NCBI GenBank assembly: GCA_947628125.1
Contig: CANQYR010000054.1
Location: 1 to 6,564, forward strand
Reading direction: 5' to 3'
Origin: an uncultured Bacilli bacterium
GTDB lineage: Bacteria; Bacillota_I; Bacilli_A; RF39; UBA660
DNA length: 6,564 bases
Part shown: positions 1-5,109 of the stretch, one piece after another
Numbering within the stretch: position 1 is the first letter of the stretch
How the letters are laid out: the number at the start of each line of letters is the position of its first letter
Position numbers and translations under genes: made by a program
The notes under the pieces: generated by a model
Seen by the model: the letters and a program-made list of their open reading frames with translations, nothing else
Told to the model about the DNA's origin: nothing
Database searches by the model: none

Positions 1-21
1 TTCATATTTTTTAAGTTTCAT
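1..21 (-). CDS. Start of a surface-protein paralogue (5' fragment, runs off the left edge)
   Basis: Only seven codons are visible: ATG at 21-19, then AAA CTT AAA AAA TAT GAA, giving MKLKKYE and continuing past position 1. This closely resembles MRLKKYQ, the N-terminus of the surface protein at 289-1704 on the same strand, so I infer a third member of that family in tandem. An AGGA motif at 35-32 lies 10 nt before the ATG, a slightly long but usable spacing for a ribosome binding site, and a promoter-like region sits directly upstream (74-43). The ATG at 32 is out of frame and hits TGA at once. Seven codons are a thin basis, so the family assignment rests on N-terminal similarity plus context. 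Confidence 0.5.
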
Positions 22-42
22 ATAGGTCACATCCTATTTTTA

Positions 43-74
43 CTTATAACATACTACCCCCCCCCCTATGTCAA
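43..74 (-). promoter_or_regulatory. Putative phase-variable promoter with G10 tract in the spacer
   Basis: On the minus strand a perfect -35 box TTGACA (74-69) is followed by TA, ten G, TAGTATGT and then TATAAG (48-43), a 5/6 match to the -10 consensus. The spacer to TATAAG is 20 bp, three more than the optimum; a second, weaker -10 candidate, TATGTT (53-48), has a 15-bp spacer. Loss of three G would give 17 bp to TATAAG, and gain of two would give 17 bp to TATGTT. Transcription would start near 36-41 and give a leader of about 15-20 nt to the ATG at 21. The boxes and tract are seen directly; switching by slipped-strand mispairing is inferred from known homopolymer-spacer promoters such as Neisseria porA and opc. 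Confidence 0.5.
57..66. repeat. Homopolymer tract C10 (G10 on the minus strand)
   Basis: Ten consecutive C on the plus strand in a region otherwise almost entirely A and T. No other G or C run of comparable length exists in the window. Long G/C homopolymers are prone to slipped-strand length change, and this one lies inside the spacer of a promoter-like sequence. Confidence 0.9.
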
Positions 75-288
75 TTGTAAAAATAGTGTTAGTATATTTT
101 TAGTACAATTTTTTTTAAGTGATATACAGTTTTTAGCTTTTTTATATTCTTTAATTTTTTGACTAAACTCCCTCATTTTTGTGCACTAAATATTGATATA
201 ACTAAAAAAAATTCAAATAAATGAATTTTTAGTTAGCTTAATTTTTAACAATTATCAATAAAATGCTTGACCATACATACTTAATTTT
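75..288. other. AT-rich intergenic region between two surface-protein genes
   Basis: This 214-bp stretch separates the stop codon of the 289-1704 gene from the promoter of the gene at the left edge. It holds a probable terminator (200-234) and an imperfect A/T hairpin (75-108: TTGTA plus an A/T arm against its complement, with a small bulge) that abuts the -35 box. It also holds a minus-strand 36-codon frame (176-66) beginning MREFSQKIKEYKKAKN, which resembles the first helix of Xre-type regulators but has no ribosome binding site and lacks the rest of a helix-turn-helix. I see no RNA gene or mobile element here. Confidence 0.6.
200..234 (-). terminator. Probable intrinsic terminator after the surface-protein gene
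   Basis: On the minus strand AAAAATTCA and TGAATTTTT pair around a short AT loop, and the right arm runs on into a stretch of eight T. Flanking AACT/AGTT extends the dyad with a three-base bulge. It starts about 55 nt after the stop codon at 289. The stem is almost all A/T, so its strength is uncertain, but its position and T-tract fit rho-independent termination. Confidence 0.45.
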
Positions 289-648
289 CTATATGTTATA
301 ATCAAGTTCAAAAGGATGGGTACTACTTCCATAATCTTCATAATCTCTATCTATTATTTTAACATCACTTTTTAGATATAAGGTTGGACGAACAACATCA
401 GCATTGTAAGCAGTGCTTGCGTTCACACCACCGCTCGAGTCAATATAAAACACATAGTAAGCATATGATGGATGTGAACCTGGAGTTATTGTCCATTGAG
501 TACGTAAAATATAAAATAGCCAATCATTTTCGCAACAATTATCTCGTGAATAGTAATACAATGACTTGTCTAAACACGTTGCTCTAATATCACCACCAAC
601 AGCATATCCATAATCACTTGGATACATTAAACCTACTTTACCTATCCA
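289..648 (-). repeat. C-terminal surface module, copy A
   Basis: These 360 bases encode the 119 C-terminal residues plus stop and match 6207-6563 in the same orientation. Conserved ends (for example 613-648 and about 352-388) align at roughly 85-90% by eye, while the middle (about 400-500) diverges heavily. The two copies are about 5.9 kb apart as direct repeats. Confidence 0.8.
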
Positions 649-1704
649 TGTTGTTGTTCTTGTTACTTTATCATTGCAATTAGTTCCTCCACCATTTTCT
701 AGGCATAACTCTTTGCCATTATGACTGCCTCGCTCTACTTCATACATATATTTTGTTGTTATTAAATTATCATCATATGCAACTGGCATTGTTCCGGTAT
801 TCCATTTTACACTTGCTATCATGTTTCTTGACTCATCCCTTATCCCTGCATTTGTCCAATCGGGACAAGTTGATGTAGAATTATTATTGCCACTATAACA
901 CTTATTTGTTCCTTTCCGTCTATATAAATATTCATCATTTAACACTTTCTCTATATCTGCTTCGCTCCACTCATTTACTCCATAACCATTATTTATACTT
1001 GAATGAGAACTATCCCAGGAATAGCCTTTTTCAAATTGTTCACTTTTATCACTTATTATCTTTATATAACTTCCTATAACACCATTTTCATCTTCGATAT
1101 TATTCATTACTCCTATGATGCGCCATGTTTCACATGTCTCAATGCTTGGTTCAATCCCTTCTTCACAATTAAAATAGACATAATTATTTGGTGTGGCTCC
1201 TATATATCTTAAATTTGTATCATTTGTATCATCATAAGTAAAATTAGTTGTATCATTATCTGATTTTTTGGCTAAATAACAGGCACCACTTTTTTCACCG
1301 GCCGATGCACATATTTTTTCAGTTTTACTACCAAAATATAAACTACAACTGGTTTTGGTTTTCTTTAAATTGTTTATTACTATATTATCCCAATTATTAT
1401 CATCCCATTTTAAAATTGCATCATTTGTACATTCTGCTTTTATAAAAACAATTCCTTCTTCATTATTTTGAATTGGCATAGTGTCTAATTTTTGATCACC
1501 ATTATAAAATGCAAACTCAATGTCACCAGATCCGCCAGTCATCTTTAGTTTACCATTTATTATTCTAAAGGTTGCCTTATCTTGATACCTTCCATAACTT
1601 TGATACCCAAACAAACCAATAACCAAAACAAACAACAAAGAAAAAATAATAAGCGTTCTTCTTTTAATAATAACATCTTTATCTTGATATTTCTTTAATC
1701 TCAT
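289..1704 (-). CDS. Membrane-anchored cysteine-rich surface protein (paralogous family)
   Basis: The chosen start is the ATG at 1704, because AGAGGG (1716-1711) lies 6 nt before it; the in-frame ATG at 1719 would put that ribosome binding site inside the gene. The product is 471 residues. A basic N-terminus (MRLKKYQ) leads into a hydrophobic segment at about residues 17-34 with no clear lipobox or cleavage site, so a type II anchor with an outward-facing C-terminal part is likely. The exterior part has 13 cysteines and is rich in Asn, Ser, Thr, Tyr and Trp. Phrases such as LRYIG, NNYVYFN and TWRIIGV are followed by a C-terminal module of about 119 residues beginning WIGKVGLMYPSDYGYAVGGD and ending around RPTLYLKSDVKI. 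This C-terminal module is repeated in the gene at the right edge. It reminds me of Pfam DUF6273-like or C-type-lectin-like modules of gut Bacillota, but this is from memory. The function is unknown; cell-surface adhesion or antigenic display is an inference. It has its own consensus promoter and faces a divergent regulator gene. Confidence 0.85.
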   Translation of the reverse strand: MRLKKYQDKDVIIKRRTLIIFSLLFVLVIGLFGYQSYGRYQDKATFRIINGKLKMTGGSGDIEFAFYNGDQKLDTMPIQNNEEGIVFIKAECTNDAILKWDDNNWDNIVINNLKKTKTSCSLYFGSKTEKICASAGEKSGACYLAKKSDNDTTNFTYDDTNDTNLRYIGATPNNYVYFNCEEGIEPSIETCETWRIIGVMNNIEDENGVIGSYIKIISDKSEQFEKGYSWDSSHSSINNGYGVNEWSEADIEKVLNDEYLYRRKGTNKCYSGNNNSTSTCPDWTNAGIRDESRNMIASVKWNTGTMPVAYDDNLITTKYMYEVERGSHNGKELCLENGGGTNCNDKVTRTTTWIGKVGLMYPSDYGYAVGGDIRATCLDKSLYYYSRDNCCENDWLFYILRTQWTITPGSHPSYAYYVFYIDSSGGVNASTAYNADVVRPTLYLKSDVKIIDRDYEDYGSSTHPFELDYNI

Positions 1705-1722
1705 ATCCAACCCTCTCATCTA

Positions 1723-1751
1723 TTGTGTCTTATATTGGGACATTCTATATT
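1723..1751 (+). promoter_or_regulatory. Probable promoter of the Xre-type regulator gene
   Basis: TTGTGT (1723-1728), a 17-bp spacer and TATATT (1746-1751) give 4/6 and 5/6 matches to the -35 and -10 consensus. Transcription would begin near 1758 and leave a leader of about 70 nt before the ATG at 1830. This promoter faces the surface-gene promoter, and the two -10 boxes are only 3 bp apart, so the two transcripts would overlap by about 10 nt and the promoters should interfere. A weaker site nearer the gene cannot be excluded. Confidence 0.45.
1727..1743. promoter_or_regulatory. Candidate operator box 1
   Basis: The 17-bp sequence GTCTTATATTGGGACAT is an imperfect palindrome (outer arms TGTC and GACA when one flanking base is included). 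It matches box 2 (1762-1778) at 14 of 17 positions. It lies within the spacer of the plus-strand promoter candidate (1723-1751) and just downstream of the inferred start of the minus-strand surface-gene transcript. The spacing to box 2 is 35 bp, start to start. The regulator is inferred to be the adjacent Xre-type protein. Confidence 0.5.
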
Positions 1752-1754
1752 AGA

Positions 1755-1783
1755 ATTATAGGTCTTATTTTAAGACATGTCAA
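1755..1783 (-). promoter_or_regulatory. Consensus sigma-A promoter of the surface-protein gene
   Basis: On the minus strand TTGACA (1783-1778), a 17-bp spacer and TATAAT (1760-1755) match the housekeeping promoter consensus perfectly. Transcription should begin near 1748, giving a leader of about 44 nt before the ATG at 1704. Such a strong promoter with a palindrome in its spacer suggests it is normally held back by a repressor. Confidence 0.8.
1762..1778. promoter_or_regulatory. Candidate operator box 2
   Basis: GTCTTATTTTAAGACAT contains the palindrome GTCTTA-TTT-TAAGAC. It fills the 17-bp spacer between the -35 and -10 boxes of the surface-gene promoter (1783-1755) almost exactly, the classic position for a repressor that blocks RNA polymerase. 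A further half-site, ATGAGACA (1801-1808; TGTCTCAT on the other strand), sits closer to the regulator gene. Confidence 0.55.
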
Positions 1784-1829
1784 GAAAAATAAATTTATCT
1801 ATGAGACAATTTACTAGAGGTAATAAATA

Positions 1830-2066
1830 ATGATAGGAAAAATTTTAAAAACAATGCGCAAAATAAATAATCTAACCCAACAACAAATATCAAAAGCAAC
1901 AGGCTACGCTAGAAATACCATATCCCAATATGAAACTGAAACACTACAACCCGACTTTAAAACCATCGAAAAAATAGCCAACGAATGTGGCTACGAAATA
2001 ATATTCATCAACAAAAAACTAAACAGTGAACTAAGCACTAAAAACATTAACCGTAAAGAATTGTAA
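1830..2066 (+). CDS. Small Xre-family helix-turn-helix regulator
   Basis: A 78-residue protein that is essentially one HTH_3 (Xre/Cro-like) DNA-binding domain. The recognition region reads LTQQQISKATGYARNTISQY, about residues 15-34, followed by PDFKTIEKIANECGYEI, the typical closing helices. A short polar tail rich in Lys and Asn follows, and no sensor or dimerisation domain is visible. AGAGG (1816-1820) lies 9 nt before the ATG. The gene is divergent from the surface-protein gene at 289-1704 and convergent with sufU. The two palindrome-like boxes in the divergent region make it a likely repressor of the surface gene and of itself; this is inference from position. Regulation of suf is less likely, since the suf promoter is 3 kb away and carries a different dyad. 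Confidence 0.85.
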   Translation: MIGKILKTMRKINNLTQQQISKATGYARNTISQYETETLQPDFKTIEKIANECGYEIIFINKKLNSELSTKNINRKEL

Positions 2067-2085
2067 AAAATTCTTTATTTTTTTT
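2054..2085 (+). terminator. Terminator hairpin between the convergent regulator and sufU genes
   Basis: TAAAGAATT (2054-2062) and AATTCTTTA (2069-2077) form a 9-bp stem with a 6-nt loop, followed by eight T (2078-2085), a rho-independent terminator for the plus-strand regulator gene. The regulator's stop codon (2064-2066) lies in the loop, and sufU's stop codon (2077-2075, minus) lies in the stem. The minus-strand version has no T-tract after the stem, so it is a poorer terminator for the suf operon. Confidence 0.75.
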
Positions 2086-2506
2086 CATACTCATTTAAAG
2101 CCTTTAAAATACCAACATAAGGTAAAAGAGCACAATGCTTACGATTACTTTGCTTATAAATATTATTATAAGCATTTGCTTCATTAAGTAAAGACTCATC
2201 ATAATCTTTCTCATCAACCATATTAGTAAAATTTTTAATATACTCTCTTGCCTCAGAAATACTCTTACCTATCAAATTCTTAATCATAATTGAACAAGAC
2301 GATGTTGATATCGCACACGCCTCACCATCAAAATAAATATCAACAATCTTCCCATCATTAAACCTTATATACAAATCTAAATTATCAATGCAACTTTCAT
2401 TATTAGTATTTACCTTTAAATATAAATCCTTATCATCAGGCACCTTTCTATTAATAGGCCTTGTATAATGATCCATAATAATTTCTCTTCTAAACTCTTC
2501 ATCCAT
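2075..2506 (-). CDS. sufU: SufU, zinc-dependent sulphurtransferase partner of SufS
   Basis: A 143-residue IscU-like protein of the SufU type, near the usual ~145 residues. SufU accepts persulphide sulphur from SufS and passes it on toward the SufBCD scaffold in the cytoplasm. Its zinc ligands can be placed at Cys39 and Asp41 (ESCIDN), Cys64 (DGEACAIS) and Cys125 (RKHCALLP), matching the Cys-Asp-Cys-Cys set known from Bacillus subtilis SufU. The usual CGD motif reads CID here, which keeps the Asp ligand. The extra spacing between the second and third Cys that separates SufU from IscU is present. The start at 2506 is 2 nt after the sufS stop codon, so the genes are very probably co-transcribed and translationally coupled; the ribosome binding site is weak. 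It is the last gene of the operon, where sufB would normally follow. Confidence 0.93.
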   Translation of the reverse strand: MDEEFRREIIMDHYTRPINRKVPDDKDLYLKVNTNNESCIDNLDLYIRFNDGKIVDIYFDGEACAISTSSCSIMIKNLIGKSISEAREYIKNFTNMVDEKDYDESLLNEANAYNNIYKQSNRKHCALLPYVGILKALNEYEKK

Positions 2507-2508
2507 TT

Positions 2509-3705
2509 CTATATCATCTCAATTCTCATTTTTTCCTTATTGCTTAATAATTCCACTAAATCATCAATTTCACTTTCCGTATTATAAAAATAAAAACTAA
2601 TCCTTACACTATTTTTAACCCCTGTCTCACTTTTCAAATTCTTGGCACAATGTGAACCAGCTCGAACACAAATATTGTACTTATTTAAATAATACGCCAC
2701 ATCCTGACTAAAAATATCATCCACATTAAACGCGATTATCCCCGCATCAGACTCAATATTTAAAATATCCAAATAAGGAATCTTTAATAACTTTTCCATC
2801 GCATAACTTCGTAAATGCCTTTCATACTCACTTATCTTATCCATCCCAATACTACTTAAATAATCAATTGCACATCCAAAGCCTAAAACACCTGCCACAT
2901 GCGGCGTTCCACCTTCCAAGCGATGCGGTAATTCCTTAAAATAAAGCTCACTAGGTGTATCAAAAGACTCATTCATACCACCGCCAAACCTAACGGGCTC
3001 CATTTCCTCCAATAGCTCTTTCTTACCATATAATATTCCAAGACCCGTTGGTCCACACATCTTATGTGCAGAAAACGCTAAAAAATCAACATCCAAATCT
3101 TCTACATCCGTCTTAAAATGAGGCACGTATTGCGCGCCATCCATCACCACAAAAATATTATTAGCATGTGCCAAACTAGTAATTTCCTTAATTGGCCTTA
3201 AATCACCAATAACATTAGTAACACCGGCCAAAGCAATAACCTTAGTCTTAGAAGTAATAACCTTTTTCACATTATCAAGCGTAACATAATGATGATCATC
3301 AAGCGGAATATACTTAACCTTAATACCAATGGTATTTTCTAAATGAAACCAAGGCAAAACATTAGAAGCATGCTCACTAGTTGTAATTAAAACCTCATCC
3401 CCACTTTCCAAATAATTCTTAAAAAAACCATTAGCTATCATATTTAAAGACTCAGTCGAACCACTAGTAAAAACAATACTTTCTAAATCCTTAGCATTAA
3501 TAAACTTCTGCACTTTTTCTCTTACCTGTTCATACTCAGTATTAACACGATAAGCCAAATCATAATCACCACGATGAGCACTCACCGAATAATTAGTATA
3601 ATAATCATTAATTTTATCAATCACACACTTAGGCTTTAAAGTTGTGGCCCCATTATCAAAATAAATCAAATCTTGACTTAACATCGGAAAATCACTTATA
3701 TTCAT
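2509..3705 (-). CDS. sufS: SufS, PLP-dependent cysteine desulphurase
   Basis: A 398-residue class V aminotransferase-fold enzyme. It converts L-cysteine to L-alanine and leaves a persulphide on its active Cys for transfer to SufU. Visible residues include PLP-stacking His112 (SEHASNVLPW), Asp189 and Gln192 (MDGAQ), PLP Schiff-base Lys215 (SAHKMCGPTG) and catalytic Cys353 (RAGSHCAK). The YNT and ED-type C-terminal end is also present, and the length is normal for group II desulphurases (~405). The strong ribosome binding site AAGGAGGG (3718-3711) favours the second of two adjacent ATG codons (3705, 6 nt from AGGAGG) over the one at 3708, which would add one Met. The start lies inside the end of sufD (stop at 3692), which indicates translational coupling. 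A paralogue for selenocysteine is unlikely given the suf context. Confidence 0.95.
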   Translation of the reverse strand: MNISDFPMLSQDLIYFDNGATTLKPKCVIDKINDYYTNYSVSAHRGDYDLAYRVNTEYEQVREKVQKFINAKDLESIVFTSGSTESLNMIANGFFKNYLESGDEVLITTSEHASNVLPWFHLENTIGIKVKYIPLDDHHYVTLDNVKKVITSKTKVIALAGVTNVIGDLRPIKEITSLAHANNIFVVMDGAQYVPHFKTDVEDLDVDFLAFSAHKMCGPTGLGILYGKKELLEEMEPVRFGGGMNESFDTPSELYFKELPHRLEGGTPHVAGVLGFGCAIDYLSSIGMDKISEYERHLRSYAMEKLLKIPYLDILNIESDAGIIAFNVDDIFSQDVAYYLNKYNICVRAGSHCAKNLKSETGVKNSVRISFYFYNTESEIDDLVELLSNKEKMRIEMI

Positions 3706-4315
3706 CATTACCCTCCTTAAAAATCAAAATACTATTTAAAAAACCATCCATCAAAAGCTTTTTCGAACTATCCAAACTTATCCCTTTTAATGCCATATAA
3801 AAAAGCTCATCAACCGTAAAATTTCTAACCGTTACATTATGATTAGCCACCACATCATTTGTCTTAACAATAAGCTGTGGCAAACACCGTATATCCTGAT
3901 TATTCAAACTTAAAATCCTAACCTCTTCCTTAAAAACACTATCACGTGCCTCTTTTAAAATATCTCCTAATGTTTTAATACTAGCCAAACCATTACCAGT
4001 TGCATGAATAACAATATCACTTTTTATTTTCTCACCCTTTAAAACATTTACAACACCTAGATCATTTTTACCAGAAAATACAACAGCCCACTTTAAATCC
4101 AAATTACTAAAACTATCACTATAAAAAGTAATATTTCCATGCACATTTTCTAAATCAAGTAGCGACCTTGTTTTTAAAAAACAATTACTAGCAATATAAA
4201 TATTACAATCAAATACCTCATTAGGAAAAATCCACTTTTCAACAAAAACATCTTCATCTATCATAATCTTCTTTTGCTGACAATTAATTTCAATTACCTT
4301 TTCTTTATTCACCAT
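3692..4315 (-). CDS. sufD: Compact SufD-like Fe-S scaffold subunit
   Basis: A 207-residue protein in the sufD position, about half the ~430 residues usual for SufD. The C-terminal core fits the SufB/SufD family: LPQLIVKTNDVVANHNVTV, then VDELFYMALKGIS and a KKLLMDGFL helix. His159 in ANHNVT corresponds in position to the conserved His of SufD (His360 in E. coli) at the cluster-forming interface with SufB. The motif is not the EHEA form of SufB, which supports SufD. Residues 1-130 hold beta-rich segments that could form a shortened beta-helix, and the long N-terminal region of normal SufD is missing. No frameshift is apparent: a good AAGAGGAA site (4330-4323) precedes the ATG at 4315, and the frame is intact, so this looks like a reduced protein and not a pseudogene. 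With SufC and SufB it should form the scaffold complex that builds clusters in the cytoplasm. The end overlaps the sufS start. Confidence 0.8.
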   Translation of the reverse strand: MVNKEKVIEINCQQKKIMIDEDVFVEKWIFPNEVFDCNIYIASNCFLKTRSLLDLENVHGNITFYSDSFSNLDLKWAVVFSGKNDLGVVNVLKGEKIKSDIVIHATGNGLASIKTLGDILKEARDSVFKEEVRILSLNNQDIRCLPQLIVKTNDVVANHNVTVRNFTVDELFYMALKGISLDSSKKLLMDGFLNSILIFKEGNDEYK

Positions 4316-4344
4316 ATTATATTCCTCTTTTAAAAAACAAACAA

Positions 4345-5064
4345 TTACAAATTCCTAAAACCAGTAGCTAAAACCTCATTAATTAAAGATGCATCACCAG
4401 ATTTTTTAATAGTATGATCCCCAAGAATATGAACATGTGTCACATTAAGTAACGACAAAAGCATCTTTTGATGACTAACAAGTAAAATCGCACAAGAATT
4501 ATTTTGCATATAATCATTTAAACAAGCAGCGACAACCTTAATTGCATCAACATCAAGACCGGAATCAATCTCATCTAATATAATCAATTTAGGTTTTAAA
4601 AATAGCATCGATAATAACTCATTTTTCTTCTTCTCGCCCCCACTCATCGCCACATTAACCTCACGATGAATAAAATTCTTAGGAATATCTAAAGCCTCAC
4701 AATAACTGTTGCTTAACTTTGTAAACTTAAAAATATCAATGCCTTCATTTCTCTCATCTAACGCACTACGAATAAGTTCAGCATTTTTAACACCCTCAAT
4801 TTCAATAGGTGATTGCATAACATAATACATTCCTAAACGTGCAATAGAAGAAGTATCTAAATGAACAATATCCTTACCTAAAAAAATAACCTCACCTTCT
4901 TTTTTTAAAGAAGGATAAGAAAGTAAAGCCTTACACAAAGTACTTTTTCCGGCTCCATTAGGTCCCATTAAAACATGAACTTCACCTTCATTAATAGTTA
5001 AATTAATATCCTTAAGTAATTCTTTATCTAAAACACTAACACACAAATCTTTGATTTCCAACAT
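4345..5064 (-). CDS. sufC: SufC, ABC-type ATPase of the SufBCD complex
   Basis: A 239-residue ABC ATPase that powers conformational change of the SufBCD scaffold and is not a transporter: no membrane partner is present. Walker A is GPNGAGKST (residues 34-42, Lys40), the Q-loop Gln is residue 84 (YVMQSP), the signature is MSGGEKKK (from residue 140), Walker B is LIILDEIDSGLD (Asp164, Glu165) and the switch His is residue 198 (VSHQK). SGGEKK with DEIDSGLD is characteristic of SufC. I chose the ATG at 5064 (MLEIKD), with GGTGA 5 nt upstream; a TTG at 5076 would extend it by four residues but would start within the promoter region, before the inferred transcript start. It is the first suf gene, with its own promoter and a very short leader, and 29 bp separate it from sufD. 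Confidence 0.95.
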   Translation of the reverse strand: MLEIKDLCVSVLDKELLKDINLTINEGEVHVLMGPNGAGKSTLCKALLSYPSLKKEGEVIFLGKDIVHLDTSSIARLGMYYVMQSPIEIEGVKNAELIRSALDERNEGIDIFKFTKLSNSYCEALDIPKNFIHREVNVAMSGGEKKKNELLSMLFLKPKLIILDEIDSGLDVDAIKVVAACLNDYMQNNSCAILLVSHQKMLLSLLNVTHVHILGDHTIKKSGDASLINEVLATGFRNL

Positions 5065-5103
5065 AAAAATCACCAATCATATTGTATCAGATTGATGATT
5101 TTT
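5065..5103 (-). terminator. Dyad between the glycosyltransferase and sufC: terminator and possible operator
   Basis: AAAAATCACCAATC (5065-5078) pairs with GATTGATGATTTTT (5090-5103): 13 of 14 pairs, with one C-A mismatch and an 11-nt loop. On the minus strand the right arm ends in five T, 2-40 nt after the glycosyltransferase stop codon, so a terminator is plausible. The T-tract is directly followed by the sufC ATG. The -10 box of the sufC promoter lies in the loop, so the same dyad could be an operator for a suf regulator. Confidence 0.5.
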
Positions 5104-5109
5104 GGTCAA
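5081..5109 (-). promoter_or_regulatory. Promoter of the suf operon
   Basis: On the minus strand TTGACC (5109-5104), a 17-bp spacer and TACAAT (5086-5081) each match 5/6 of the housekeeping consensus. The -35 box overlaps the TGA stop codon of the glycosyltransferase gene (5108-5106). Transcription would begin near 5074, leaving only about 10 nt before the sufC ATG at 5064, just enough for the GGTGA ribosome binding site. Confidence 0.7.

Noticed and set aside
75..108. Imperfect A/T hairpin upstream of the G-tract promoter
   Set aside because: The arms are nearly all A/T with a bulge, so such pairing is expected by chance at this base composition; it is not called as a terminator or operator.
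384..587. Plus-strand open frame of 67 codons
   Set aside because: It lies antisense within the surface-protein gene, lacks a ribosome binding site and has no recognisable domain; the minus frame has clear family similarity to the right-edge gene.
289..648. A full diversity-generating retroelement
   Set aside because: The module looks variable and lectin-like, but no reverse transcriptase, accessory gene or template repeat is present in the window.
1003..1445. Two plus-strand open frames (1003-1212 and 1248-1445)
   Set aside because: Both are antisense to the surface-protein gene and read as low-complexity Tyr/Ile/Phe/His-rich products, as expected from the reverse of an Asn/Asp-rich AT-biased gene.
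1705..1719. Upstream ATG at 1719 as the start of the surface-protein gene
   Set aside because: The AGAGGG ribosome binding site lies after this ATG and is well placed for the ATG at 1704.
3692..3694. Mycoplasma-type code (TGA as Trp)
   Set aside because: sufD and the glycosyltransferase both end at TGA in the right places, and Trp codons are TGG.
5065..5076. TTG at 5076 as the sufC start
   Set aside because: It falls at or before the inferred transcript start; the ATG at 5064 has a ribosome binding site and matches the usual SufC N-terminus.
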